Assembly: GCF_002150805.1 (NCBI RefSeq)
Contig: NZ_MTBA01000003.1
Location: forward strand, 434,001 to 498,000
Direction: 5' to 3'
Length of the DNA: 64,000 bases
Source: Oceanospirillum sanctuarii
GTDB taxonomy: Bacteria; Pseudomonadota; Gammaproteobacteria; Pseudomonadales; Halomonadaceae
In this document: one piece after another, positions 36,801-46,566 of the stretch
Layout of the letters: the number at the start of each line of letters is the position of its first letter
Position numbering within the stretch: position 1 is the first letter of the stretch
Notes under the pieces: model-generated
Database searches by the model: none
Told to the model about the DNA's origin: nothing
Seen by the model: only the letters and a program-made list of their open reading frames with translations
Translations under genes and position numbers: made by a program

Positions 36801-36926
36801 AATATGGATTAGGGTTCAGGCGGTTATTTATCAGATTTAAGCTGGAAATAATCGCCATCGCCTCCATACAATAACAATATCTATTGAAAGCAAAAAAACC
36901 GACACCAGCTTTGGAGCAATCGTGTG

Positions 36927-37520
36927 ATGGGACAATCTGTAGGTAATGCCGGCGTTTTTCTGGTCATGACCCTTGTTAATTTGTATCTGTTTATCGTGAT
37001 GATGCGCTTTATTCTGCAGTTCTCACAGGCAGATTTTTATAACCCTATCTCTCAGGCGATTGCCAAGGCGACCTCACCGCTGGTGAATCCGCTGCAGAAA
37101 ACCCTGAAGCCTCTTGGCCGTGTCAGCATCGCCACTCTGGTAATCGCTTTCTTTGTTAAAGTGATCGGTATCTCACTGGTGTTTATCATCGCCGGTGAAG
37201 GTGTACCACCTGCGATGAACCTGATTCTGGGTGCGCTGACTGGTGTTATCACCACCTTGCTGGATATCTATTTCTACGCTCTGATCGGTTCCATCATTCT
37301 GAGCTGGGTTGCACCTCAGAGCAGCCATCCCGGTGCGATGCTGATCTATCAGATCACAGAGCCTGTGATGTCTCCGGTACGTAATATCCTGCCATCCATG
37401 GGTGGTCTGGATCTGTCCCCGATCTTTGTGTTTATCGGCATCAATGTTCTGGAGATCATGGTGATGGGTACTCTGGGTCAAGCATCCGGTATGCCGCGCT
37501 ATCTGATTGCCGGTATGTAA
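36927..37520 (+). CDS. yggT: YggT family inner-membrane protein
   Basis: 197 aa with four to five hydrophobic helices in two similar halves (FLVMTLVNLYLFIVMMRFIL and TLLDIYFYALIGSIILSW begin them). The family motifs FYNPISQAIAKATSPLVNPLQKTLKP and ISWV-type half are typical of YGGT duplications. The role is uncertain: implicated in osmotic or proline/potassium stress. Two start codons are adjacent (GTG 36924, ATG 36927), with GGAG 7-10 bases upstream. Confidence 0.9.
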   Translation: MGQSVGNAGVFLVMTLVNLYLFIVMMRFILQFSQADFYNPISQAIAKATSPLVNPLQKTLKPLGRVSIATLVIAFFVKVIGISLVFIIAGEGVPPAMNLILGALTGVITTLLDIYFYALIGSIILSWVAPQSSHPGAMLIYQITEPVMSPVRNILPSMGGLDLSPIFVFIGINVLEIMVMGTLGQASGMPRYLIAGM

Positions 37521-37565
37521 TCGCAGGCTGATAACGCAGCACCATACAGAACACCGCACTACACT

Positions 37566-37592
37566 AAAGAGCAGCATCCGCTGCTCTTTTTT
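37566..37592 (+). terminator. yggT operon terminator
   Basis: Stem AAAGAGCAGC / GCTGCTCTTT with loop ATCC and T-rich tail. Confidence 0.9.
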
Positions 37593-37615
37593 GTTTCCGT
37601 CTTCTGATCAAACCA

Positions 37616-37631
37616 AACAACGCACACCAAA
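37616..37631 (+). repeat. AAC-rich motif, copy 2 (yggT-metX gap)
   Basis: AACAACGCACACCAAA, a near copy of the motif at 36785-36800, followed by a further AAACAACG. Confidence 0.5.
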
Positions 37632-37858
37632 CTAAACAACGATAAGCCATTATTTTTCTTCTGAATAAACCTCTGCCGTCTGTGACCACAACTGTGTTAC
37701 AGTGAGCCTTTCCGTGGCTTGTGCCCCTGCATTTCCAAATACACCTGTTCCGCATCTGAATCACTGCAACCAAAACCCTGTTGCAACGCGTCTGAACCGG
37801 TTTTCGCAGGGGAGGCTAAGCCGCCCGCAGACATCTTGATTGAGGAAGATCCTGGGAA

Positions 37859-39043
37859 ATGCCTAACGCGATTCCTGAAGATTCTGTCGGTATTGTCGAA
37901 CCGCAGATTGCCCGCTTCGACACCCCGCTGGAACTCACCTGTGGCCGTACGCTGGACAGCTACGAACTTATCTACGAAACCTACGGCACCCTAAACTCTG
38001 ATCGCTCCAATGCGGTACTGATCTGTCACGCCCTGAGTGGCACACACCATGCGGCCGGTTATCACTCGATGGATGACCGCAAACCCGGCTGGTGGGATGC
38101 CTATATCGGTCCCGGCAAGTGTATCGATACCAACCGTTTTTATGTGGTCTGCCTGAACAACTTAGGCGGCTGCAGCGGCTCGACCGGCCCAACCTCTATC
38201 GATCCTAAGACCGGTAATCAATACGGACCGGACTTTCCGGTAATGACCGTACCGGACTGGGTCAACAGCCAGGTGCGTCTGGGTGAATATCTGGGTATCG
38301 AAACCTGGGCGGCCATTGTTGGCGGCAGCCTCGGCGGTATGCAGGCATTGCAGTGGTCGATTAACCATCCGGAGCGCATGCGCAATACGGTGATTATCGC
38401 AGCCGCACCGCGTCTGACCGCACAGAATATCGCCTTTAACGAGGTCGCCCGTCAGGCGATCATGAGCGATCCTGAATTCCACGATGGCCGTTACGCGGAC
38501 CACAATACGATTCCCCGTCACGGTCTTCGTCTGGCACGTATGGTTGGCCATATTACCTATCTGTCCGAGCACTCCATGGGCGATAAGTTTGGCCGCGACC
38601 TGCGTACCGACAAGATCAATTTTGGCTACGATGTTGAGTTTCAGGTGGAAAGCTACCTGCGCTATCAGGGCGAAACCTTCTCGGAAAGCTTTGATGCCAA
38701 CACCTACCTGCTGATGACCAAGGCGCTGGATTACTTTGATCCAGCGGCAGCCTTTGGCGGTGATCTTTCCAAAGCGGTCGCACAGGCCAAGAGTAACTTC
38801 CTGCTCGTCTCTTTCAGCACCGACTGGCGTTTTGCACCATCGCGCTCAGAAGAGATCGTTAACGCTCTGACGGAAGCCGGTCGCAATGTCAGCTATGCCT
38901 GCGTTGAGTCTCCCCACGGCCATGATGCCTTTCTGATTCCGAACGAGCGTTATGAGGCGATCTTCTCCGCCTTTATGCAACGTGTCGCCGATCAGGCTGA
39001 GAATGTTCAGGCAACGGAAAAGGGAGAAGCAGCATGCATCTGA
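37859..39043 (+). CDS. metX: Homoserine O-acyltransferase MetX
   Basis: 394 aa, alpha/beta-hydrolase fold; activates homoserine for methionine synthesis. The triad is Ser157 (GGSLGGMQ), Asp322 (STDWRF) and His355 (SPHGHD), with the [11 protein letters not shown] oxyanion region at 57-67. MetX proteins from Pseudomonas-like bacteria can use succinyl-CoA instead of acetyl-CoA, and I cannot assign the donor from sequence. It overlaps metW by 10 bases, so the pair is coupled. Confidence 0.93.
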   Translation: MPNAIPEDSVGIVEPQIARFDTPLELTCGRTLDSYELIYETYGTLNSDRSNAVLICHALSGTHHAAGYHSMDDRKPGWWDAYIGPGKCIDTNRFYVVCLNNLGGCSGSTGPTSIDPKTGNQYGPDFPVMTVPDWVNSQVRLGEYLGIETWAAIVGGSLGGMQALQWSINHPERMRNTVIIAAAPRLTAQNIAFNEVARQAIMSDPEFHDGRYADHNTIPRHGLRLARMVGHITYLSEHSMGDKFGRDLRTDKINFGYDVEFQVESYLRYQGETFSESFDANTYLLMTKALDYFDPAAAFGGDLSKAVAQAKSNFLLVSFSTDWRFAPSRSEEIVNALTEAGRNVSYACVESPHGHDAFLIPNERYEAIFSAFMQRVADQAENVQATEKGEAACI

Positions 39044-39633
39044 GCCGCCCCGATTTAGCGATTATTCAGAACTGGATTCAACCCAACAGCCGCGTACTCG
39101 ATCTGGGTTGCGGTAGTGGTGATCTGCTGGATTTCCTGAAGCAGAAAAAACAGGTGCACGGTTACGGCCTTGAGATCGACGATCAGAAGATCACCGAGTG
39201 TGTCGCCAAGGGCGTTAACGTCATCGAGCAGAACCTGGATGACGGCCTGAGTAACTTTAAAGACCAGAGTTACGATGTGGTGGTGATGACCCAGGCCCTG
39301 CAGGCGATGAAGCGTCCCGATCTGATGCTGGAAGAGATGCTGCGTGTGGGTAAGGAATGTATTGTGACCTTCCCGAACTTTGCCTACTGGCGCTGCCGTT
39401 TTTATCTGGCAGTGAAAGGGGAGATGCCGGTATCCAAGTCATTGCCACACACCTGGTACAACACGCCGAACATCCACCTGTCTACCTTCCGGGATTTTGA
39501 GCAGCTGTGTAAAAGCCGCAACATGCACATTATCGACCGGGCGGTGGGCAACAGTGAGCACGAAAGCCACTGGGCAACCAATCTCTGGCCGAACCTGTTC
39601 GGTGAAGTGGCGATTTATCGGGTTACCCGTTAA
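39034..39633 (+). CDS. metW: Methionine biosynthesis protein MetW
   Basis: 199 aa, SAM methyltransferase fold with motif [15 protein letters not shown] (residues 22-35) and [10 protein letters not shown]. MetW accompanies MetX and is required for its activity in some bacteria; whether it methylates anything is unclear. Coupled to metX by a 10-base overlap. Confidence 0.94.
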   Translation: MHLSRPDLAIIQNWIQPNSRVLDLGCGSGDLLDFLKQKKQVHGYGLEIDDQKITECVAKGVNVIEQNLDDGLSNFKDQSYDVVVMTQALQAMKRPDLMLEEMLRVGKECIVTFPNFAYWRCRFYLAVKGEMPVSKSLPHTWYNTPNIHLSTFRDFEQLCKSRNMHIIDRAVGNSEHESHWATNLWPNLFGEVAIYRVTR

Positions 39634-39741
39634 TCCGAATTTCCAGCCAGGCCCGTACATATCCTGTTCGGGCTTGTGCCGGAACCCTGCTATTCCCCTG
39701 TAGTCAGACAGGCAACCCCTAAGTTTCTGTGGAGTCTTTCT

Positions 39742-40203
39742 ATGAAGGTTTTATCGCTTAAACATCTGCTACCTGCTTTATTCACCCTGCTGGCGTTTTT
39801 CAGCATGACGACTCCGGCAAAAGCCGCTCAGTTTGAACAGGTAGGTGATTATCAGATCCACTACAACACCTTTACCACCGGCTTTCTGCAGCCTGAGGTA
39901 GCTCAGGCTTACGGTATTGTCCGCAGCCGCTATCAGGCGATGATCAATATCTCGGTACTGAAAAAACAGGCCGACGGCAGCTACAAACCGGTTGAGGCTC
40001 TGGTTACCGGCGATGTGGCTAACCTGGCTGGGCAAAGCGTTAATCTGGCTTTCCGTACCATTCGTGAACCCAATGCGATCTACCAGATCACGACTTTTAA
40101 TTTCACCGAAGATGAACCCACCCGTTTTCGTCTGAAGGTACGTTTTGATCCTAATATCCAGCCTTACGATCTGAGCTTTATCCGCCGTTTTTATGGCGAA
40201 TAA
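39742..40203 (+). CDS. DUF4426 exported protein
   Basis: 153 aa from the ATG at 39742, with GGAG 8 bases upstream. The signal peptide ends at AKA-AQF near residue 29. The mature part is a single beta-rich domain with QFEQVGDYQIHYNTF and the conserved C-terminal FRLKVRFDPNI segment. It occupies the place after metW and before rdgB that this family holds in Pseudomonas. Function unknown. Confidence 0.85.
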   Translation: MKVLSLKHLLPALFTLLAFFSMTTPAKAAQFEQVGDYQIHYNTFTTGFLQPEVAQAYGIVRSRYQAMINISVLKKQADGSYKPVEALVTGDVANLAGQSVNLAFRTIREPNAIYQITTFNFTEDEPTRFRLKVRFDPNIQPYDLSFIRRFYGE

Positions 40204-40242
40204 AAACCTATTGCCGTCTCAAATATCGGACTCCCATAAACG

Positions 40243-40321
40243 CTACCACGCAGAGCGTGGGAGCGAGCAGAGAGTCTGGTAAGCAAACAGAAAACTCGTT
40301 CCCACGCTCCGCGTGAGAATG
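40243..40321. repeat. REPIN-like inverted pair of REP sequences, copy 1
   Basis: Two palindromic REP units face each other: CCACGCAGAGCGTGG (hairpin CCACGC/GCGTGG, loop AGA) at 40246-40260, and CCCACGCTCCGCGTGAG (CCACGC/GCGTGA, loop TCC) at 40301-40317. Each is flanked by GGGAGCGAG or CTCGTTCC. It lies between DUF4426 and rdgB. A second copy is at 56768-56860. Confidence 0.85.
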
Positions 40322-40340
40322 CAGAAAGAGAACCCCTACT

Positions 40341-40940
40341 ATGAGTCAAAAACTCGTCCTCGCCAGTGGCAACAAAGGCAAACTGAAAGAGTTTGGTGAA
40401 GTATTGGCCCCACTGGGTTTTGAAGTTGTCCCCCAGTCCGAATATAACGTGCCTGAAGTGGACGAAACCGGCCTGACCTTTATCGAAAACGCTCTGTTGA
40501 AAGCCCGTGAAGCCAGCCGTGTCAGTGGTCAACCCGCTATGGCCGATGACTCCGGTATCGAAGTGGATACCCTAAACGGCGCACCGGGTATCTATTCCGC
40601 CCGCTTCTCCGGTGAAGGCGCTACCGATGCCAAAAACAACGCTAAACTGCTGGAAGAGCTGAAAGGCCTGCCGCAGGAAAAACGCACCGCCCGTTACTGG
40701 TGTGTGTTGGTTTACCTGCGTCACGCGGATGACCCGACGCCAATTATCGCTCAGGGCAGTTGGGAAGGCCGTATTCTGGAAGCGCCGGAAGGTGAAGGTG
40801 GCTTTGGTTACGATCCGCTGTTCTTTATCGAAGAGCAGGGCTGTACCGCAGCAGCCATGAGCCGTGAAGAGAAAAACAAACTCAGCCATCGCGGTAAGGC
40901 GACACTGGATCTGGTCAGCCAACTGAAAGCCCGGGGCTGA
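40341..40940 (+). CDS. rdgB: XTP/dITP pyrophosphatase
   Basis: 199 aa; hydrolyses non-canonical purine nucleotides (dITP, XTP) and keeps them out of DNA. The family motif SGNKGKLKEF is at 9-18, the catalytic metal site lies in MADDSGIEVD, and the C-terminal FGYDPLFF and LSHRGKA motifs are intact. The normal position before hemW. Confidence 0.95.
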   Translation: MSQKLVLASGNKGKLKEFGEVLAPLGFEVVPQSEYNVPEVDETGLTFIENALLKAREASRVSGQPAMADDSGIEVDTLNGAPGIYSARFSGEGATDAKNNAKLLEELKGLPQEKRTARYWCVLVYLRHADDPTPIIAQGSWEGRILEAPEGEGGFGYDPLFFIEEQGCTAAAMSREEKNKLSHRGKATLDLVSQLKARG

Positions 40941-41049
40941 TCCCTTTGCCGGTTTAACGCCGCATCCATCACAGGCGCAGCAGCCCTGCCTGCGCCTGTG
41001 ATGCAAAAAAACTCACGACACTATTCTGACACTATCCACGGTATCTGCC

Positions 41050-42252
41050 ATGTCTCTGCCCCCGCTAAGCCTCTATATCCACATCCCCTGGTGTGTTCAG
41101 AAGTGCCCTTATTGCGACTTTAACTCCCACGGTGTGGATCGCTTTAAAGCGGCGACTGATACGCCCCAGGGTGCAGAACTTGAGCCTGCAGGTCTACCGG
41201 AGCAGGAGTATATCGCTGCGCTGATGCGGGATCTGGATGCAGATCTGACAGGTGTTCAGGAACGTAAGCTCAGCAGTATCTTTTTTGGTGGCGGCACGCC
41301 CAGCCTCTTTTCTCCGGAAGCGATTGGTCAAATTCTGCAGGGCGTGGAACAACGCATTTCTTTTGCTGATGATATCGAGATCACGCTGGAAGCCAATCCC
41401 GGCACTGTGGAGCAGGCCCGGTTTGAGGGTTATCGCAAAGCGGGAGTTAACCGGCTGTCGATCGGTATTCAGAGCTTTGATCCTGAACAGCTGAAACGCC
41501 TTGGCCGAATCCACGACAATCAGGATGCGATCCGCGCCGCCGAAAGCGCCCGCAAGGCGGGTTTCACCCGCTTCAACCTTGATCTGATGCACGGGCTGCC
41601 GGATCAGACTGAAGCTGAAGCACTGCAGGATCTGCAGCAGGCGATCGATCTGCAGCCGGATCATCTGTCTTGGTATCAGCTGACACTGGAACCGAATACC
41701 GCCTTTTATCAGGCACCACCTCCGTTGCCGGATGACGATACCCTGTGGGAGATCCAGCAGGCAGGGCAGAAACTGATCGCTAAAGCCGGTTATCTGCAGT
41801 ATGAGGTTTCCGCCTATGCCAAACCCGGCTCAGAGGCCCGACATAATCTCAACTATTGGCAGTTTGGTGATTATTTGGGGATCGGTGCCGGAGCCCATGG
41901 CAAGATCACCTGGCCAACGACTGAGGGCGGACTGGAGATAGTGCGCACCAGTAAACAGCGCCATCCGAAGCAATATCTGAGCGCGGTGGATTACATCTCA
42001 CAGCGAACTCTGCTTGAGCCGGAAGAGATGCCGGTAGAATTTCTAATGAATGCCCTGCGATTAAAAGAGGGTGTGGATGAAACACTTTATCCACAACGTA
42101 CGGGGCAACCACTGAGCAGCCTGTCACCTGAGCTGGAGAAACTGCAGCAGATGGGGCTAATGGAAGCGGGAACTGGTCGTTTAAAAACCACCGATGAGGG
42201 GTTCACCTACCTGAATGCGGTATTGGAAACCTTCCTCTCAGCAGATGATTAA
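41050..42252 (+). CDS. hemW: Radical SAM haem chaperone HemW
   Basis: 400 aa. The [4Fe-4S] motif is C15-x3-C19-x2-C22 (CVQKCPYCDFNSHG). HemN-like blocks such as FGGGTPSLF, LEANPGT and RLSIGIQSFD follow. The HemN residues for coproporphyrinogen oxidation are lacking in the family, and HemW instead carries haem to respiratory enzymes. The last gene of this unit, convergent with the signalling gene 10 bases away. Confidence 0.94.
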   Translation: MSLPPLSLYIHIPWCVQKCPYCDFNSHGVDRFKAATDTPQGAELEPAGLPEQEYIAALMRDLDADLTGVQERKLSSIFFGGGTPSLFSPEAIGQILQGVEQRISFADDIEITLEANPGTVEQARFEGYRKAGVNRLSIGIQSFDPEQLKRLGRIHDNQDAIRAAESARKAGFTRFNLDLMHGLPDQTEAEALQDLQQAIDLQPDHLSWYQLTLEPNTAFYQAPPPLPDDDTLWEIQQAGQKLIAKAGYLQYEVSAYAKPGSEARHNLNYWQFGDYLGIGAGAHGKITWPTTEGGLEIVRTSKQRHPKQYLSAVDYISQRTLLEPEEMPVEFLMNALRLKEGVDETLYPQRTGQPLSSLSPELEKLQQMGLMEAGTGRLKTTDEGFTYLNAVLETFLSADD

Positions 42253-42262
42253 GACTAATCCA

Positions 42263-44746
42263 TCAAAGCAGGGCGACGGCGCTTAAAGGAGCAAGCGTCG
42301 TCTGATTTAGTTTCTCTTCCAGCGCTTTCAGGGTCAAAGGTCGACTGAACAGAAAGCCCTGACCGATATCACAGCCACTTTCCAGCAGAAACTTCGCCTG
42401 TTCGGACTGCTCGATGCCTTCTGCCACCACACTCAGCCCCAATTGCTGGGCCAGTACAATAATGGTTCGGGTGATCGCGCAATCATTGCGGCCATGGGGC
42501 AGATCTTTGACAAAAGCGCGATCTACTTTCAGCACATCGATCGGCATCTCTTTCAGGTAAGCCAGTGAGGAATAGCCGGTACCGAAATCATCAATGGCAA
42601 GACTTACCCCAAGTGCTTTCAGCTCATGCAGCACCGGCAGCATATCCTGCATATTTTCCATCAGCATACTTTCGGTGATCTCAAGCTCAATCCATTTAGG
42701 ATTCACACCGGTCTGCTGCAGAATGGTCGCCACCTGACTGACAAAACCCGGATCCTGAAACTGACGGGCGGAAAGATTTATCGCCATACGAATCGGCTTA
42801 CGACCCGCTTTCTGCCAGCTTACAATCTGACGACAGGCAGTTTCCAGCACCCAGTGACTGATTGGCAGTATCAGCCCGGTATCTTCCGCAAAGGGAATAA
42901 AATCTAACGGAGGGATTAATCCCCGTTCAGGATCATTCCAGCGAATCAGAGCCTCAACGCCAATAATGCGATTATTCTTCAGACACACTTTGGGCTGGTA
43001 GTAGAGCTCCAGCTGGTTATGCTGCATCGCCTTTCTCAGGCGGACCTCCAGATCGAGGCGCTTCTGAGCTTGCTGATTCAGCTCTTCCGAGAAGAAATGG
43101 CAGGTGCTGCCGGTTTGCTGTTTGGCACGATACATCGCAAGCTCCGCATTACGCAGCGCTTCTGTGGTATCTGAAGCATCCTGAGGTAAAAAGGCCACAC
43201 CGATACTGGCGAAGGCGTTAATGGTATGCGGCCCCAGCTTGACCGTGCGATTGAACTGATAACAGAGCTGATCCAGCCAATCGTTCAGTTTCTCCCGGTT
43301 ACTGGTACGGTGAAGAATGGCAAACTCATCGCCCCCCAACCGCACCAGCACATCAGAGTCACTCACCACCACCTTAAGCCGGTGAGCAGCGGTTTTGATC
43401 AGACGATCCCCCATATCGTGCCCAAGGGAATCGTTAACCCGCTTAAAGTCATCCAGATCGATAAACACGAGTACCGTCTGACGATCGAAGCCTGAAGCTT
43501 CAGCCTCGGCAAAGAACTCATCCAGATTATCCAGCAGGAACTGTCGATTGCCGAGTCCGGTAATCGGGTCGAAAAACGCCAACTGCTGAATTTTACGGTC
43601 GGTTTCACGTTGTTCGGTCAGATCTTCACCCACCGCAACCAGACCGGTTATTTCACCCTGCTCCGAGGCGACCGGAGAAACCGACAGACTATTCCAGAAC
43701 AGTTCGCCATTCTTCCGGCGACAGAGCAATTCGCCGTGCCAGGGCTTACCCATTCGCAGAGTTTCGGAGAGATGACGACGAACTTCAGGTGAGGTACGAC
43801 CTGCGGAGAGAAAATCCACATGGCGGCCGATCACTTCTTCCGGCGAAAAACCGGAAATCCGGCAAAACTGCCAATTGACGTATTCCACTTTGAAATCAGC
43901 ATCGGTCAGCATAACGCTACTGCCACTCTGATCGAGCGCATTAGAGAGCTTCTCTTTCTGTCGCTCTGCTTCAAGGCGGTGGGTAATATCATGAATAATG
44001 GAGTAGAGCAGCTTCCGGCCACGATATTCCACCGGTCCGCTGTGGACTTCCACATCGCGCAGTTCACCGGAAGCCAGTTTATGACGGAAAACAAAGTGAT
44101 TACGCGCTTCCTGCTCCGCATCCACCATCGCCTGAATAACCTCTACCTCCGACATAGCGTTGATATCGGTCGCGTGCAAAGAGGTGATCTGGTCGTAGCT
44201 GTAGCCATAGAAACGACAAGCGGCTTCGTTGGCATCAACCACTTCACCGGTTTCAGGATTGATCAGCAGCTCCACAACACGACTGCCTTCAAAAAGCTGG
44301 CGATAGCGTTGTTCACTCTCACCTAAAAGGTTCTCTGCGTTTTTGCGTTCGGTAATATCCACCAGATAACCGTTAAAACTTTCCGGCTCTCCGGACTCAA
44401 GCCAGTTGATCTTGGTGACATCCATCACCCAGATATAATGGCCATTACGATGGCGCAGGCGGTAATCCTGATGGGTAAAGCGGGAGGTATGCGTATCCAG
44501 CGCCTGAGAAACTTCACTGGCTACACGATTCAGATCCTTGGGGTGGATCAGATCAGAAAAGCTGAGTTGATTCTTCAGAAAGGTGTCGGGACTATAGCCC
44601 AGAAGTTCAGCAACATTCGCGGTGACAAAACGAACGGGCCAGGGGTTACCATCAACCGGTTCAGTACCCCATTTAAAAACCACCACAGGCCCGGTATCAA
44701 ACAGGCTGGGGTCGATATAAGCCTTCCCTTGCGCGTCCATTGCCAA
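42263..44746 (-). CDS. PAS-PAS-PAS-GGDEF-EAL cyclic di-GMP protein
   Basis: 827 aa, no membrane helix. Three PAS domains (about 20-135, 145-260, 265-385, each ending in a D-I/L-T-E/H-R linker), then GGDEF (390-555) with an intact GGDEF at 471-475 and no RxxD inhibitory site ahead of it, then EAL (565-815) with an intact EAL at 598-600 and IDDFGTGYSSL. Both catalytic sites look competent, so it can in principle both make and degrade c-di-GMP; the usual bifunctional proteins act mainly as one. It ends 10 bases from the hemW stop on the opposite strand. Confidence 0.93.
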   Translation of the reverse strand: MAMDAQGKAYIDPSLFDTGPVVVFKWGTEPVDGNPWPVRFVTANVAELLGYSPDTFLKNQLSFSDLIHPKDLNRVASEVSQALDTHTSRFTHQDYRLRHRNGHYIWVMDVTKINWLESGEPESFNGYLVDITERKNAENLLGESEQRYRQLFEGSRVVELLINPETGEVVDANEAACRFYGYSYDQITSLHATDINAMSEVEVIQAMVDAEQEARNHFVFRHKLASGELRDVEVHSGPVEYRGRKLLYSIIHDITHRLEAERQKEKLSNALDQSGSSVMLTDADFKVEYVNWQFCRISGFSPEEVIGRHVDFLSAGRTSPEVRRHLSETLRMGKPWHGELLCRRKNGELFWNSLSVSPVASEQGEITGLVAVGEDLTEQRETDRKIQQLAFFDPITGLGNRQFLLDNLDEFFAEAEASGFDRQTVLVFIDLDDFKRVNDSLGHDMGDRLIKTAAHRLKVVVSDSDVLVRLGGDEFAILHRTSNREKLNDWLDQLCYQFNRTVKLGPHTINAFASIGVAFLPQDASDTTEALRNAELAMYRAKQQTGSTCHFFSEELNQQAQKRLDLEVRLRKAMQHNQLELYYQPKVCLKNNRIIGVEALIRWNDPERGLIPPLDFIPFAEDTGLILPISHWVLETACRQIVSWQKAGRKPIRMAINLSARQFQDPGFVSQVATILQQTGVNPKWIELEITESMLMENMQDMLPVLHELKALGVSLAIDDFGTGYSSLAYLKEMPIDVLKVDRAFVKDLPHGRNDCAITRTIIVLAQQLGLSVVAEGIEQSEQAKFLLESGCDIGQGFLFSRPLTLKALEEKLNQTTLAPLSAVALL

Positions 44747-44898
44747 CTCCGGCTATCGCTCAGATCACACCTTAAGATGCGATTTTTATTGTTATTAGGA
44801 TGATTCAAAGGTTAAGCCATTTCCGTGTTCAGAAGATGACAAACCTCTTATTTAGGTAAAAGCCTTACAAAGTAGCGGTATATACGTTAACCCAAATA

Positions 44899-44924
44899 AA
44901 AAAGCCCCTGCAAGAGGGGCTTTT
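44899..44924 (-). terminator. TolC-family gene terminator
   Basis: Stem AAAAGCCCCT / AGGGGCTTTT with loop GCAAG, 15 bases beyond the stop; minus-strand T run. Confidence 0.9.
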
Positions 44925-44938
44925 CAGGTTAGTAAGAA

Positions 44939-46255
44939 TTAACCGGCTTTTTGCTGCAACCACTGATCAAGAGCAGCAATATCCTCTTGTTTCAGCGTTC
45001 CTGCAGCCTGTTTCAGCTTGATCAGATTGACCAGATAACTGTAACGGGTATCCAGATAAGCAGTCTGAGCGGTGTAATAAGCCTGTTCGGCCTGCAGTAC
45101 GTCAACAATATTACGGGTACCTACCTCATAACCGGAACGGGTAGCACGCAGAGCACTTTCTGAAGACACCAACGCCTGACGACGAGCTTCAACCTGCTGC
45201 ACGCTTGTGGTCACCTGAATATAGTAGCTACGGGCATTCAGTGCAGCAGAGCGGCGCTGCAGCTCCAGTCCCTGCTCAGACTGGTTCAGATAGTGACCAA
45301 CCTTGTTGATATTCGCACTGGTCGCTCCGCCAGCGTAAATCTGCCAACCCATCTCAACGCCCAGCGCCAGATTGGTCATATCAGTTTCTGCGGCAGAGTC
45401 TGTATTCTGATAACCCAGCTCCGCCTTAGCATTGATATAAGGCAGATAGGCAGACTTAGCTGCTTTAACAGCCGTTGTTGCCACATCTTTCTGTTTCTGT
45501 GCTGCTTTCACATCCGGATTATTGGCCAGCGCCAGGTCGATCCAGTATTGAACCGTTGCCGGTTGAGGTGCTTTAACCGGAAAGTCTTTTGCCAGAGTAT
45601 TCAGCTTGCCATAGCTTTTACCGGTCAGTAGTTGAAGAGACTCTTCACTGATCAGCAGAGCCCCCTCAGCACCGATACGGGCCGCCCGGGCACCATCGTA
45701 AGCAGCCTGAGCCTCGTTAACGCCGGTAATCGGGATCAGACCCACTTTAAACTGTTGTTTGGCCTGCTCCAGCTGACGCTTAATCGCCTTTTCCTGTGCC
45801 TGATAGGACGTCAGGCTATCCTGCGCGCGCAATACACCAAAAAAAGCTTCTGTGACACGAACCATCAGATCCATTTCTGCGGTCTGATACTCGTAACGGG
45901 CTTTTTCGGTAGTCGCCTGAGCCACACCAATCTGAGCAATATTACCCACATTCAGTAAAGGCTGAGTGACCGTCAGCGCCAGCTGGGTCTGGTTATAGCT
46001 GTCACCGGCATCACGACCCTGATAGGTGCCGTCCGGCGAGTTATTCATCAGACTACCGCCAGCTGTGATTGTCGGTTTAACTCCCGACCAGGCTGCGTTT
46101 TCGTCTTCGATAACCGCATTCAGTTCAGACTGGGCTATTTTCAGCTGGTAATCGTTCTCCAAAGCATCCTGATAGACGCCGGATAAAGTTTGCGCCTGAG
46201 CATGAATACTCAAAGCAGAGATTAAAGCCGCTGAAATAGCGGTAAGTCGTCGCAT
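44939..46255 (-). CDS. tolC: TolC family outer-membrane channel
   Basis: 438 aa. A signal peptide ends in IHAQAQ near residue 21, followed by two OEP repeats of the TolC family with long alpha-helical heptads (TTEKARYEYQTAEMDLMVRVTEAFFG is a typical hairpin segment). It exports substrates with inner-membrane pumps; no adjacent pump gene shows which. The start chosen is the ATG at 46255, with AGGAG 6 bases before it; an in-frame ATG 15 bases upstream covers that ribosome site. Confidence 0.88.
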   Translation of the reverse strand: MRRLTAISAALISALSIHAQAQTLSGVYQDALENDYQLKIAQSELNAVIEDENAAWSGVKPTITAGGSLMNNSPDGTYQGRDAGDSYNQTQLALTVTQPLLNVGNIAQIGVAQATTEKARYEYQTAEMDLMVRVTEAFFGVLRAQDSLTSYQAQEKAIKRQLEQAKQQFKVGLIPITGVNEAQAAYDGARAARIGAEGALLISEESLQLLTGKSYGKLNTLAKDFPVKAPQPATVQYWIDLALANNPDVKAAQKQKDVATTAVKAAKSAYLPYINAKAELGYQNTDSAAETDMTNLALGVEMGWQIYAGGATSANINKVGHYLNQSEQGLELQRRSAALNARSYYIQVTTSVQQVEARRQALVSSESALRATRSGYEVGTRNIVDVLQAEQAYYTAQTAYLDTRYSYLVNLIKLKQAAGTLKQEDIAALDQWLQQKAG

Positions 46256-46566
46256 GGTCTGCTCCTGCACGTTATCAATTCGTTCAGATAATAAGCGGTG
46301 AACCCACCCCGAACGGTTTCGGGGCCATTCCTTGTTAAAGCTGCGTTGTCAGTGTAACGCAAAATCCGGTAATGCCAGTCAAACACACTTAATATAGTGG
46401 CTGACAGCTATTTTAGATCAATCTAATATATTTGTTAACCAAAAACAATACACGGCCGGTAAGTCTCTCAGAGGCTTACAGTGCACCCAAGTAAGATAAT
46501 TAATCGGATTTACATCTTTAAGCGAAGTTCGCCGGAATAATTCAGAAGATTGGAGAAAATGAAGAA

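Larger units (their letters stand above)
37521..37858 (+). promoter_or_regulatory. metX leader region with foldable structure
   Basis: A 338-base gap. The first part holds the yggT terminator. The rest, 37700-37820, can form a long-range stem: AGCCT (37705-37709) with AGGCT (37813-37817), and CCCCTGC (37724-37730) with GCAGGGG (37806-37812), leaving a 14-base bulge on the left and an inner hairpin TGCAAC/GTTGCA. It precedes a methionine gene, so a metabolite-sensing or attenuation role is possible. No known riboswitch class was recognised. Confidence 0.3.

Noticed and set aside
46307-46324. CCCCGAA/TTCGGGG hairpin upstream of tolC
   Set aside because: Short, no T run, and not placed as a terminator.
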